DNA from: Saprospiraceae bacterium
GTDB lineage: Bacteria; Bacteroidota; Bacteroidia; Chitinophagales; Saprospiraceae
Direction: 5' to 3'
Assembly (NCBI GenBank): GCA_025055285.1
Contig: JANWXM010000017.1
Coordinates: 1-64,000 of the forward strand
Length of the DNA stretch: 64,000 bases
Positions 36,655 to 44,178 of the stretch are shown here, piece by piece (positions within the stretch are counted from its first letter, which is position 1; each line of letters starts with the position of its first letter). A program made the translations under genes and the position numbers. The notes beneath the pieces are model-generated. The model did not search any database, was not told the DNA's origin, and saw nothing but the letters and a program-made list of their open reading frames with translations.

Positions 36655-37437
36655 CTAGATTTTTCTATTAATAGGAATAGTTAGTCCTATGCTGAGAAGA
36701 TAGCCTACGTTCTTACGCTTTTGAAAGTCCCTCACCTCTCTTGTGGTTGTGTAAATGGAGGAAAGACCGCGCATTGCATCAAAAGATGCAAACAGGCGCA
36801 GGCCGCTCTTTATGCGGTACTTTAACCCTCCTCCAGCCCAAAAACCAAAATCTAACCTATTTTCTGTTATACCCGTGTCGTCGTTCTCAGAAAACTCATA
36901 TGGCGCTTCAAAGTCTAATGAGGTAAATTGGCCTGGATCATAGTTCTCGTCATATGGGTTGTCCAATATTCGCGGAACCTTTCCCGTCCACTTACCGCTG
37001 AGCCAATAGGCGCCGTACATACCGGCCTTAACAAAAGGCGAAAACTTTGTATCGAACAATTCTACTGCAATACCAACCGGTATGTTCAAGTAGGTACGTA
37101 CTAGTGTATAGTCTTGATAGTCTGCAAACTTCTGGATAGTCTCAACCCTTTGGCCGCGTTGGATAACATTCAGACCGAAGGTTGCCAACACACGCGGTGC
37201 CAGGGAGTAGTGCACTTCTAGACCCGGATACTGCCACCTCTCGACGTAATTATAACGCCAGAAAGGTCTGTCTGAAAAATCCATCTCTACAGCGTTGTTG
37301 ATCGAGCCGAAACTCAAACCAACGTGCCAGCCTGTGGGCTGCTTCTGCGGCGCCGGACGCCCTGCCGGCTTGCTCTGAGCTAAGCATAGCTGCTGAACCG
37401 ACAACAAACCAATAACAAAAACAACGATACCTTTCAT
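36655..37437 (-). CDS. Outer-membrane beta-barrel protein, copy A
   Basis: A 260-residue protein with signal peptide MKGIVVFVIGLLSVQQLCLA. It then shows alternating aromatic and polar strands ending in aromatic residues (GWHVGLSFGS, LEVHYSLAPRVLATFGLNVI, NLGVGYLLSIGLTI-like end), typical of the PorT/OMP_b-brl_2 8-stranded barrel. The ATG at 37437 is chosen as it starts the signal; the open frame extends upstream into the preceding gene. The N-terminal 45 residues lie inside the tract identical to copy B, while the rest has diverged. The S41 gene follows 8 nt after. Confidence 0.8.
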   Translation of the reverse strand: MKGIVVFVIGLLSVQQLCLAQSKPAGRPAPQKQPTGWHVGLSFGSINNAVEMDFSDRPFWRYNYVERWQYPGLEVHYSLAPRVLATFGLNVIQRGQRVETIQKFADYQDYTLVRTYLNIPVGIAVELFDTKFSPFVKAGMYGAYWLSGKWTGKVPRILDNPYDENYDPGQFTSLDFEAPYEFSENDDTGITENRLDFGFWAGGGLKYRIKSGLRLFASFDAMRGLSSIYTTTREVRDFQKRKNVGYLLSIGLTIPINRKI

Positions 37438-37802
37438 ATGACCATTTTTTTCTAGTTCTGACCGCGTTTGATGAGGACATAACGCGTCAAAATGCACGGC
37501 GGCTTGCCCGTCTCTGTCTTGGGCTGTGTGGAAGCCGTCGCCGTTAAAATGCTCCAACCCTTCTTCTGAAGTTCCGTCAGCCGCTTGGCTACAACCGAGT
37601 CGTTCGAGTTAATCTTCTTCTCGCTGATGTACCCTCCAAACGAATACAGCCCTCTCAAGGGCACCTCTTCCGTTCTTCCGTCCGGGGTAGTGATGTACAA
37701 GCGCGATTCGCTGCCATCGAGAAGATCCAAGTACTCAACGGTCGTCATAATGATGATGCTCTCCTCCTGGGCGCCCAACTGCAGCACACCAAAGAGCAAA
37801 AA
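37306..37802. repeat. 497-bp identical repeat, copy A
   Basis: Identical base for base, on reading both copies, to 40134-40630 (offset 2828). It spans the first 44 codons of the barrel gene, the 14-nt gap and all but the first 12 codons of the small exported gene. Similarity drops sharply at both ends. This looks like recent gene conversion within an older tandem duplication. Confidence 0.85.
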
Positions 37803-37835
37803 GCTTAGCACTAAACAATACTGAAAGTTACGCAT
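37452..37835 (-). CDS. Small exported protein, copy A (DUF4177-like)
   Basis: A 127-residue protein with signal peptide (CLVLSFLLFGVLQLGAQ). The mature part has VEYLDLLDGSESRLYITTP and then VAKRLTELQKKGWSILTATA and ILTRYVLIKRGQN. The N-E-L-x-x-x-G-W-x-L and terminal Y-x-L-x-K-R pattern recalls DUF4177-like proteins, which have no known function. From LLFGVLQLGAQ on, the DNA is identical to copy B at 40280; only the first 12 codons differ. It is the first gene of the set, with a -7 box and a conserved 14-bp upstream element. Confidence 0.75.
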   Translation of the reverse strand: MRNFQYCLVLSFLLFGVLQLGAQEESIIIMTTVEYLDLLDGSESRLYITTPDGRTEEVPLRGLYSFGGYISEKKINSNDSVVAKRLTELQKKGWSILTATASTQPKTETGKPPCILTRYVLIKRGQN

Positions 37836-37853
37836 AGGTCATTGTATTTAGTA

Positions 37854-37861
37854 CAAAAGTA
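37854..37861 (-). promoter_or_regulatory. Promoter -7 box TACTTTTG of gene set A
   Basis: An exact TAnnTTTG box, 18 nt ahead of the ATG at 37835. The matching copy B box is at 40681, in the same context (CACAAAAGTAT or TACAAAAGTAT on the plus strand). Confidence 0.6.
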
Positions 37862-37913
37862 TGGAAGCCTACTATTGACAGTTAAATAAGATGTGATAAA
37901 TCGGCTTCTCTTA

Positions 37914-37927
37914 ATGACCAACGGGCT
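37914..37927 (-). promoter_or_regulatory. Conserved 14-bp upstream element, copy A (possible LytTR site)
   Basis: AGCCCGTTGGTCAT on the minus strand, identical at 40741-40754. Both lie 53 bp upstream of a TACTTTTG box, though the bases between have diverged. The core CCGTTGGTC is one base from the AlgR consensus CCGTTCGTC. The neighbouring LytTR regulator (42025) is the obvious candidate to bind it. Confidence 0.45.
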
Positions 37928-38351
37928 TAACTTTGAGAAATAGCAAGAGATAAGACTTAAATTTCTTCATCCACTTTTTGGATTTCAATGAGTGCGGTAA
38001 TAGCCCCTTACCAAAAAAGGAGAAAAACTCATACTTCTCACCAACTGGCTGACCAGACTGGTCACGAATCTTTGGATTTCTACGCGAACAGCCAGCCAAC
38101 ACGGAATGCAAGCCTAAAAAAAGAAATTCTTCCTCAACTGAGGCAAAAGAAATCAGCACCCAATTTTTAGATTCCTGCCTGCATAACCAACTGTTTCAGA
38201 ATATAAATAAAGGTTCTTACAGTTCATTGACAACAACACAGCGCCGTTTGAAGGGCATCTCAATGCTCACATCTCCTTCAAAAACAATAGCCCGCCGCTG
38301 TTGACGACGAGCTACCGAATAAAAAAATCTCAGGACTTCGGTGTATTTCCC
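37928..38351. other. Spacer between gene sets A and B
   Basis: About 420 bp without a credible gene. On the minus strand, 43 open codons continue in frame after the S41 copy B stop (38352) down to 38217, with protein-like parts such as RRAIVFEGDVSIEMPFKRR. This may be a remnant or a lost C-terminal extension. No counterpart follows copy A. Confidence 0.35.
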
Positions 38352-39470
38352 TTATTTAGGTAAAATCTCTAGTGCCTTTTCTAGTTGATTATCAAAACCA
38401 GTAGCCTTAAAACGCGCAACATCGAGTGGAACAACTACGTCCGGTGGAAAGCCGACGCCCTCGTATAATTGCCCGTCTGCGAAGCGATACACTTCAAAAG
38501 CAGATACAACGAGCCAGCCATTTGGCAGGGAAAATGACCCTGCGTATTGTAAATTTCGACCTACCTTATTTGGGTAGATGGCAGATTGTGCGCCAAACGT
38601 TCTTTCACCCACGACCGTAACTTGAGGTAAAAGGCTGAGAGCCATAGTGGTTCGTTCTGCAGAGGACACCGAAAAGCCATCGCACAACACTACCATTGGC
38701 AAGCGATTTTTGCTCTCTGGATTCGGCACGACCTTTACAGGCACCCAAGGAGTAAACTCATTGCGATTACTTCCGTATTTGGTCTTCGACTCTCCCACTA
38801 CTAGTTCTTTGTCTGTGAAATTGCCCACTATTAAAGAAATTTCATCCGGATTGCCGCCAGTATTAGCTCGCAAATCCAGGATCACGCCCTTTATCTCAGG
38901 ACCTGGATTCGCCATAAACTCAAATAAATCAACCACAAACTGAGGGTTTTCTCCTGCGACGTTAAAAATATCAAACTCTGGTAAGTGAATATATTGATAT
39001 TTATTGTTGAGCACTCCATAGACGAAACCCTTGTATTTTTTCCTTGTACCTGGCGCCAAACGGTTGAAAAGTTTGCCTTCAAAATACGCCTTATCTAGAA
39101 GAAAATGGTATTTTTCGAGGTTTTCATTAACTTTACCCGGATATATTTCGAATTCTAGCGTATCAATTTGTACTAAAATTTTGTAATGGCAATCGATTAG
39201 GGTTTCTACCATTTCTTTAAATATGTCAGCCAGCTCCGATGGAGAGGTTTCATCTGTTACCTGCTTCTCGTATTTTTCATAGATAGCATCCCAATCGGTA
39301 GGGTCGTACTCCCAAAAGGCATATCTTCGATTCATACCGTCCCAAAAAGCTTGAAAGTTTCCCTTTGGAGTATTTGGATATCGCTCAGGCTCTACAAGAG
39401 GGTCCTCCTTTATGCAACCAAAAAATAGGAACAGTGTCAAAAATGAAATAAAAAGTTTACCCTTTCTCAT
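38352..39470 (-). CDS. S41-family peptidase lipoprotein, copy B
   Basis: Paralogue of the gene at 35528, with the same 372-residue length and gene order. The signal is FISFLTLFLFFGC (lipidated Cys). VILDLRANTGGNPDEISLIV and GFSVSSAERTTMALSLLPQV (nucleophile Ser) form the S41 core. The Prc-type Lys is again Ala (VVGERTFGAQSA). TLIDCHYKI replaces the D-G-H of copy A with D-C-H but keeps the His. The two proteins are alike over their whole length yet clearly diverged, unlike the identical tract upstream, so they may differ in substrate. Confidence 0.85.
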   Translation of the reverse strand: MRKGKLFISFLTLFLFFGCIKEDPLVEPERYPNTPKGNFQAFWDGMNRRYAFWEYDPTDWDAIYEKYEKQVTDETSPSELADIFKEMVETLIDCHYKILVQIDTLEFEIYPGKVNENLEKYHFLLDKAYFEGKLFNRLAPGTRKKYKGFVYGVLNNKYQYIHLPEFDIFNVAGENPQFVVDLFEFMANPGPEIKGVILDLRANTGGNPDEISLIVGNFTDKELVVGESKTKYGSNRNEFTPWVPVKVVPNPESKNRLPMVVLCDGFSVSSAERTTMALSLLPQVTVVGERTFGAQSAIYPNKVGRNLQYAGSFSLPNGWLVVSAFEVYRFADGQLYEGVGFPPDVVVPLDVARFKATGFDNQLEKALEILPK

Positions 39471-39476
39471 GACTAA

Positions 39477-40265
39477 CTATTTTGTAACATTCTTATTTAT
39501 GGAAATTGTTGCACCTATCTGAATGATGTAAGTTAGGTTGTAGCGCGCTTCGAAACCTCGAACTCCCTTTGTGTCCGAATAAATAGGTAATAGGCCTCTT
39601 GAGGCATTAAATCCAATGAAAGCAAGTAATCCTTTTTTGGTTTTGTATTGCAAACCAAAACCACCCCATCCTCCAAAATCTAAACGATTCTCTCTTATGC
39701 CCGTACTTTCTGACTGACCAAATGTATATGGAGCCTCAAAATCAATCGCTGGAAGCTTAGAACGATCGTAGCCTTCCTCGTAAGGATTACTCATTGTAAG
39801 TAACATGCTTCCCTTCCATTTTCCACTCATCCAGAAGGCTCCGTATATTCCTGCACTTATGTAGGGCGACAAACGTGTGTCGAATAGAGCTATGGATAGT
39901 CCAATAGGCACATTCAAATAATTTCTCACAAGCAGAATGTCGTTGACTCCTGCATATTGTCGAATTGTCTTTACTTGTTGCCCTCTTTGCAAAATGTTCA
40001 CGCCAAGAGTGGCCCGTAGGCGAGAAGACAAGGCACGATGTACCTCTAGACCCGGATATTGCCACCCCTCGGCAAAATCGTAACGCCAAAAGGGCTTGTC
40101 TGAGAAGTCCATTTCTACGACGTTGTTTGCCAGGCCGAAACTCAAACCAACGTGCCAGCCTGTGGGCTGCTTCTGCGGCGCCGGACGCCCTGCCGGCTTG
40201 CTCTGAGCTAAGCATAGCTGCTGAACCGACAACAAACCAATAACAAAAACAACGATACCTTTCAT
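39477..40265 (-). CDS. Outer-membrane beta-barrel protein, copy B
   Basis: A 262-residue paralogue of the protein at 36655, with an identical signal peptide and mature N-terminus up to about residue 44 and diverged strands after that (LEVHRALSSRLRATLGVNIL, GIYGAFWMSGKWKG, FGGWGGFGLQYKTKKGLLAF). It ends with an aromatic-poor strand and NVTK. The start at 40265 marks the signal peptide. The frame is open upstream because of the preceding gene. It probably sits in the outer membrane with the S41 lipoprotein made from the same transcript. Confidence 0.8.
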   Translation of the reverse strand: MKGIVVFVIGLLSVQQLCLAQSKPAGRPAPQKQPTGWHVGLSFGLANNVVEMDFSDKPFWRYDFAEGWQYPGLEVHRALSSRLRATLGVNILQRGQQVKTIRQYAGVNDILLVRNYLNVPIGLSIALFDTRLSPYISAGIYGAFWMSGKWKGSMLLTMSNPYEEGYDRSKLPAIDFEAPYTFGQSESTGIRENRLDFGGWGGFGLQYKTKKGLLAFIGFNASRGLLPIYSDTKGVRGFEARYNLTYIIQIGATISINKNVTK

Positions 40266-40630
40266 ATGACCATTTTTTTCTAGTTCTGACCGCGTTTGAT
40301 GAGGACATAACGCGTCAAAATGCACGGCGGCTTGCCCGTCTCTGTCTTGGGCTGTGTGGAAGCCGTCGCCGTTAAAATGCTCCAACCCTTCTTCTGAAGT
40401 TCCGTCAGCCGCTTGGCTACAACCGAGTCGTTCGAGTTAATCTTCTTCTCGCTGATGTACCCTCCAAACGAATACAGCCCTCTCAAGGGCACCTCTTCCG
40501 TTCTTCCGTCCGGGGTAGTGATGTACAAGCGCGATTCGCTGCCATCGAGAAGATCCAAGTACTCAACGGTCGTCATAATGATGATGCTCTCCTCCTGGGC
40601 GCCCAACTGCAGCACACCAAAGAGCAAAAA
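40134..40630. repeat. 497-bp identical repeat, copy B
   Basis: Partner of 37306-37802. First mismatches are at 40132-40133 on one side and 40631 on the other. Confidence 0.85.
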
Positions 40631-40663
40631 CATCAAACTGAGAAGACGCCGGCATTTACTCAT
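40280..40663 (-). CDS. Small exported protein, copy B (DUF4177-like)
   Basis: 127 residues. The signal is MSKCRRLLSLMFLLFGVLQL. From LLFGVLQLGAQ to the C-terminus it is identical in DNA and protein to copy A. The ATG at 40663 is preferred over a frame extending to 40762, since the -7 box at 40681 lies between. Keeping the mature protein identical while the downstream genes diverge could reflect shared dosage or a common partner, or only recent conversion. Function unknown. Confidence 0.75.
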   Translation of the reverse strand: MSKCRRLLSLMFLLFGVLQLGAQEESIIIMTTVEYLDLLDGSESRLYITTPDGRTEEVPLRGLYSFGGYISEKKINSNDSVVAKRLTELQKKGWSILTATASTQPKTETGKPPCILTRYVLIKRGQN

Positions 40664-40680
40664 ATGAGTGCGATTTCTCA

Positions 40681-40688
40681 CAAAAGTA
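40681..40688 (-). promoter_or_regulatory. Promoter -7 box TACTTTTG of gene set B
   Basis: An exact TAnnTTTG box, 17 nt ahead of the ATG at 40663. It decides that start against the longer open frame. Confidence 0.6.
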
Positions 40689-40740
40689 TTGGAGCACTCT
40701 GTTGGCAACACACTAGAATGTGATGAACAGCCCTTTTCCG

Positions 40741-40754
40741 ATGACCAACGGGCT
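40741..40754 (-). promoter_or_regulatory. Conserved 14-bp upstream element, copy B (possible LytTR site)
   Basis: AGCCCGTTGGTCAT on the minus strand, identical to 37914-37927 and again 53 bp from the -7 box. About 21 bp further toward the promoter, GCTGTTCATC resembles a second half-site, as expected for LytTR direct repeats. In copy A the second half-site is weak. Confidence 0.45.
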
Positions 40755-41000
40755 GATTCCAAAAAAGAGGGAAGGGATTAGGCCCTTACCTTTGTGCCTA
40801 ACTTTGGAAAAGTTCTCCTCCTATTAGTAAAAGTCGAAATCTTACTTTTGAAGGGCGCAGATCGGCACAAAAAAATATTTACCTGCGAGTTTTACAGATA
40901 TTTGTTTGGATATACGGTTAAACGAGTCTAGCGAGCAGAAAAATCACGGACGTTTGGCATCTCAGCACTTATACGGCTTTTTCTATTTAAACAAATCTCT

Positions 41001-42050
41001 ATGTTAAAAAAGAAGGCTTTAATCCATATTATATTTTGGTTCATCTTTCTATTCCCTGCCTTTTTAGAATTAGAATGGCCCTTGTCAAAAGGGGAGTCTG
41101 TTCTAGCACTGAACGTTATCCTCATAGCGCCCATGTTCTTTTATTGGATCAGTGGATGGGTAATGCCTCGGCTGGTACGCGCAGGTAAGCGACAGTACCT
41201 ATATTGGCTTATTGCGCTAAGTAGTTGTCTTGTGTGGTCTTGGATTCACATGCAAACAGAGACATGGATTGGGCGCAATTTTTTCGAAGAAATGCCGCCT
41301 CAGCCCAGCTTTGTTGAGTACTTTGTTGGAATGTTGTGGTTCATGGCAACGGCTATTGGCATCTCCTTCATGCAGTACTGGTATGAAAACCAAATAAAAG
41401 AGGAGGAGATAAAGCACTTGCAGCTCAAATCCGAATTGAATTTGTTGCGCTATCGAATTAATCCTCACTTTCTCTTCAATACGCTCAATAGTCTTTACGC
41501 GTTTGCTCTAGAAAAATCGGATAAGACAGCGGAAATCGTTCTCAGGTTATCTGGGTTAATGCGTTACATGCTTCGATGTGAGGATGTATTAGTGCCTCTA
41601 AGTGATGAACTATCTTACATAGATGATTACATAGCTTTGGAGCGCCTGCGCTTAGACCAAGAGGTATCTATAAAACTAAGTATTGAGGGCAGCCCAGAAG
41701 GTCTGTATATTGCTCCCATGTTACTGCTGCCATTTGTTGAAAATAGCTTTAAGCACGGTCTAAGCGGTTCCATTTCCAAACGTTACGTAGAAATAGTGAT
41801 TCATATTGAAGAGGACTCTCTCTTCATGTATGTAGAAAATAGCAAGCATGCTGTGCATACGATGCATCAAGAAGGTTTCAAAGGAAGGGAAGGCATAGGT
41901 TTACCGACGGTCAAGCGGCGCCTAGAAATTATGTATGGCCCGGACAAATACCACTTAGAAATAGAGGATATGTCAGACAAGTATCGAGTGAACTTATACT
42001 TAAAACTTCAAAGGAAGATGGACTATGCGCTGCTTGATAGTAGAGGATGA
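41001..42050 (+). CDS. LytS-type sensor histidine kinase (His_kinase PF06580 family)
   Basis: A 349-residue inner-membrane kinase. Four hydrophobic segments (ALIHIIFWFIFLFPAFLEL onward) form the sensor part, with no extracellular domain of size. A short coiled coil (ENQIKEEEIKHLQLKSELNL) leads into the kinase domain. The phosphoacceptor box is YRINPHFLFNTLNSLYAF (His near 155). LLLPFVENSFKHGL is the N-box of the ATPase and GREGIGLPTVKRRLEIMYG the G-box. The response regulator overlaps its 3' end by 26 bp. It faces away from the duplicated secreted genes across a 340-bp shared upstream region. Confidence 0.93.
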   Translation: MLKKKALIHIIFWFIFLFPAFLELEWPLSKGESVLALNVILIAPMFFYWISGWVMPRLVRAGKRQYLYWLIALSSCLVWSWIHMQTETWIGRNFFEEMPPQPSFVEYFVGMLWFMATAIGISFMQYWYENQIKEEEIKHLQLKSELNLLRYRINPHFLFNTLNSLYAFALEKSDKTAEIVLRLSGLMRYMLRCEDVLVPLSDELSYIDDYIALERLRLDQEVSIKLSIEGSPEGLYIAPMLLLPFVENSFKHGLSGSISKRYVEIVIHIEEDSLFMYVENSKHAVHTMHQEGFKGREGIGLPTVKRRLEIMYGPDKYHLEIEDMSDKYRVNLYLKLQRKMDYALLDSRG

Positions 42051-42723
42051 GCCACCGGCACAGCTCATCTTAGAGAGATACATTTCTCAGACCAAAGGCT
42101 TGAGCTTAGTGGGCATATGCAGCGATGCTATGGAGGCTATGGCTGTGCTGAAACGAGAACCAGTTGACCTTATGTTTCTGGATATTCAGATGCCAGAAGT
42201 GGATGGTCTGCAATTTTTAAAGTACCTGGGCGCTCGAGCGCCAAAGGTCGTTTTGACCACGGCCTATGATAACTACGCTCTTACTGCTTACGACTTAGAC
42301 GTAATTGATTACTTAGTAAAACCTATTTCTTACGAGCGCTTTCTGCGAGCTGTGACAAAGGTTACGCGCGTATCTCCTACTTTTGGCGAACCTCCTCCCC
42401 CTGCGAAGAACAGCCCTTATGTTTTTCTAAAAGCAGACAGAAAACTACATAAGATAAACCTAAATGACATTATCTACATAGAGGGTTTGAGTAATTACTT
42501 AAAAGTATTCTTACAAAAAGACATGCTTGTTATTCGGGAGACAATGAGTAAGATGGAGGAGCTTTTACCCTCGGATATATTTGCTCGAGTGCACAAGTCT
42601 TACCTAGTCAATATGGTACATATAATATACATCGAAAAGAACATAGTTGTCACTCCTCGAGGTACGGTGCCAATTGGCGAATCTTATGCACAGGATTTCT
42701 TTGAACGCATTAGACGCAGATAG
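42025..42723 (+). CDS. LytTR-family response regulator
   Basis: 232 residues. The receiver domain has CLIVEDEPPAQLILERY, phosphoacceptor Asp53 in LMFLDIQMPEVDG and the conserved Lys in DVIDYLVKPISYERF. A short linker (SPTFGEPPPPAKNSP) is followed by the LytTR DNA-binding domain with YVFLKADRKLHKINLNDI, IIYIEGLSNYLKVFL and FARVHKSYLVN. Partner of the overlapping LytS-type kinase. LytTR proteins bind direct repeats upstream of target genes. The AGCCCGTTGGTCAT boxes near the duplicated genes are the best candidates seen here. Confidence 0.94.
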   Translation: MRCLIVEDEPPAQLILERYISQTKGLSLVGICSDAMEAMAVLKREPVDLMFLDIQMPEVDGLQFLKYLGARAPKVVLTTAYDNYALTAYDLDVIDYLVKPISYERFLRAVTKVTRVSPTFGEPPPPAKNSPYVFLKADRKLHKINLNDIIYIEGLSNYLKVFLQKDMLVIRETMSKMEELLPSDIFARVHKSYLVNMVHIIYIEKNIVVTPRGTVPIGESYAQDFFERIRRR

Positions 42724-42726
42724 GCA

Positions 42727-44157
42727 TCATCTTGCTAGAAGGCCAGCGCTCCAAAGGAGAGCAGCCTCTGTTTTTCGATAGGATGCGAGCAATTTTAGGT
42801 ATTTAATTTGGGTGTCTAACCAGATTTGTTCGCGCGCGTTAATGAGGAAAACAGAGCTTTCGCCAAAGCGAAACTTTTCATTCTCACCGTCAAGGAGGTT
42901 GCGATAGTTATTCGTAATGTCCCGATAAAGATTGATCTGACGCGCCAGTGTATTGAGTTCGTTTACGTATTGAAGAGTTTTGTTCTCAATTTCTAAGCGT
43001 TTTTGAGCCAATTCAAGGTTATTCTGAGCAATTTTAATTTGAGTTAGCTGCCAGTCGCCACGAGCTTTGCGGTTGAGGATAGGGTATCTAAAATTGACTT
43101 CCCACTTGATATCATTTGCAAGTATCTGAGGCACCTCGATGCCCGGCGTGGAGAAGAATTGCCAGCCATTTCCGAGCAGTTGATAGGATAGATTGAGTTG
43201 AGGCTTTCGATTTTCTAATTTGAGCCGCCGCTCCACTTCTAAGGCACGGAGCTTGATGCTATAGATTTGCAACAGAGGGTGCTGATTTTGAGTTTGTTGA
43301 AGCAGGCCGCGAACAGAGTCTTCAGATAAGGGTTGATAGGTAGCAGCCATCAGAACCTCAGGAGATGTAGGAATTGCACCAAGGCCAGCAGGGTCGCCGT
43401 CTGTGCCCCAGAGGAAAGTAGTTAGGGCAAGGGTGGCGTTCTGAAGTTCGAGCAGCGCGAAATTGACGTCGAGTTGGCGATTTTGCACTTGAATAAAAGC
43501 CTCGAGCGTATCAATAGCGGGCTTATCACCTTGATAAAAGCTTTCTACAATACCCTCGTAGCGAATGCGGGCCTGCCTTAAGGCCTCTTGATAGATGCTT
43601 AGAGCATTTTGGGCGAAAGTCCAATCCCAATAAATCTTTGCGGCGTCAAAAAGTAAGTCGTTTAGGGAGGCAAGTCGCTCTGCGCGACGTTGTTCGAGCT
43701 CAATTTGGCTAATGCGAAGGTCGGCACGGCGGTCGTCTATGAACAATCCTCGACCTAATGTCCAATGAAAACCAGCAGCTAACTGGCCACGTAGCGGTAA
43801 GGTGCTTTCTGGATTTACAAACTCGCCTACGCTACGATTAAAGTTACCCTTAAATTCTATCCCTAGCAAAGTGGGTGCTTTTACACCCATTTCAGTATAT
43901 TGAAAATACTGTTTACCATTGAAGTGCTTTCCACTCCAGTGACTATAGAGCACAGGATCGAAGCCGCCGCGAGCTTTAAGTAATTCAGCTCGCGCTTGCT
44001 CGAGTAAGAGGTCTGCCTGGCGAGCTCTAGGATGGTACTGAAGTACTATAGAGCGAAAGCTCGGCCAATCCCAGTGGGCAGGAGACTGGCCAACAAGCTG
44101 GTCACACCGAACTACTAGAAAGAAAAGCCAAAGGGCGATGGAGAGGCGGTTGGCCAT
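42727..44157 (-). CDS. TolC-family outer-membrane channel
   Basis: A 476-residue outer-membrane efflux protein with signal MANRLSIALWLFFLVVRC. It has the two long helical repeats of TolC, with LLEQARAELLKARGGFDP, QIELEQRRAERLASL and IKIAQNNLELAQKRLEIEN. The ATG at 44157 is preferred over a TTG two codons upstream. It forms an operon with the HlyD (22 nt upstream) and ABC genes, giving a complete tripartite export machine. It is convergent with the LytTR regulator, with 3 nt between the stops. Confidence 0.9.
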   Translation of the reverse strand: MANRLSIALWLFFLVVRCDQLVGQSPAHWDWPSFRSIVLQYHPRARQADLLLEQARAELLKARGGFDPVLYSHWSGKHFNGKQYFQYTEMGVKAPTLLGIEFKGNFNRSVGEFVNPESTLPLRGQLAAGFHWTLGRGLFIDDRRADLRISQIELEQRRAERLASLNDLLFDAAKIYWDWTFAQNALSIYQEALRQARIRYEGIVESFYQGDKPAIDTLEAFIQVQNRQLDVNFALLELQNATLALTTFLWGTDGDPAGLGAIPTSPEVLMAATYQPLSEDSVRGLLQQTQNQHPLLQIYSIKLRALEVERRLKLENRKPQLNLSYQLLGNGWQFFSTPGIEVPQILANDIKWEVNFRYPILNRKARGDWQLTQIKIAQNNLELAQKRLEIENKTLQYVNELNTLARQINLYRDITNNYRNLLDGENEKFRFGESSVFLINAREQIWLDTQIKYLKLLASYRKTEAALLWSAGLLAR

Positions 44158-44178
44158 AAGCAAATGTAGACCGCTTTC

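Noticed and set aside
35528-39470. Reading the S41 genes as dead enzymes because Lys is missing
   Set aside because: The nucleophile Ser and an N-terminal His remain; tricorn-like members lack the Lys naturally.
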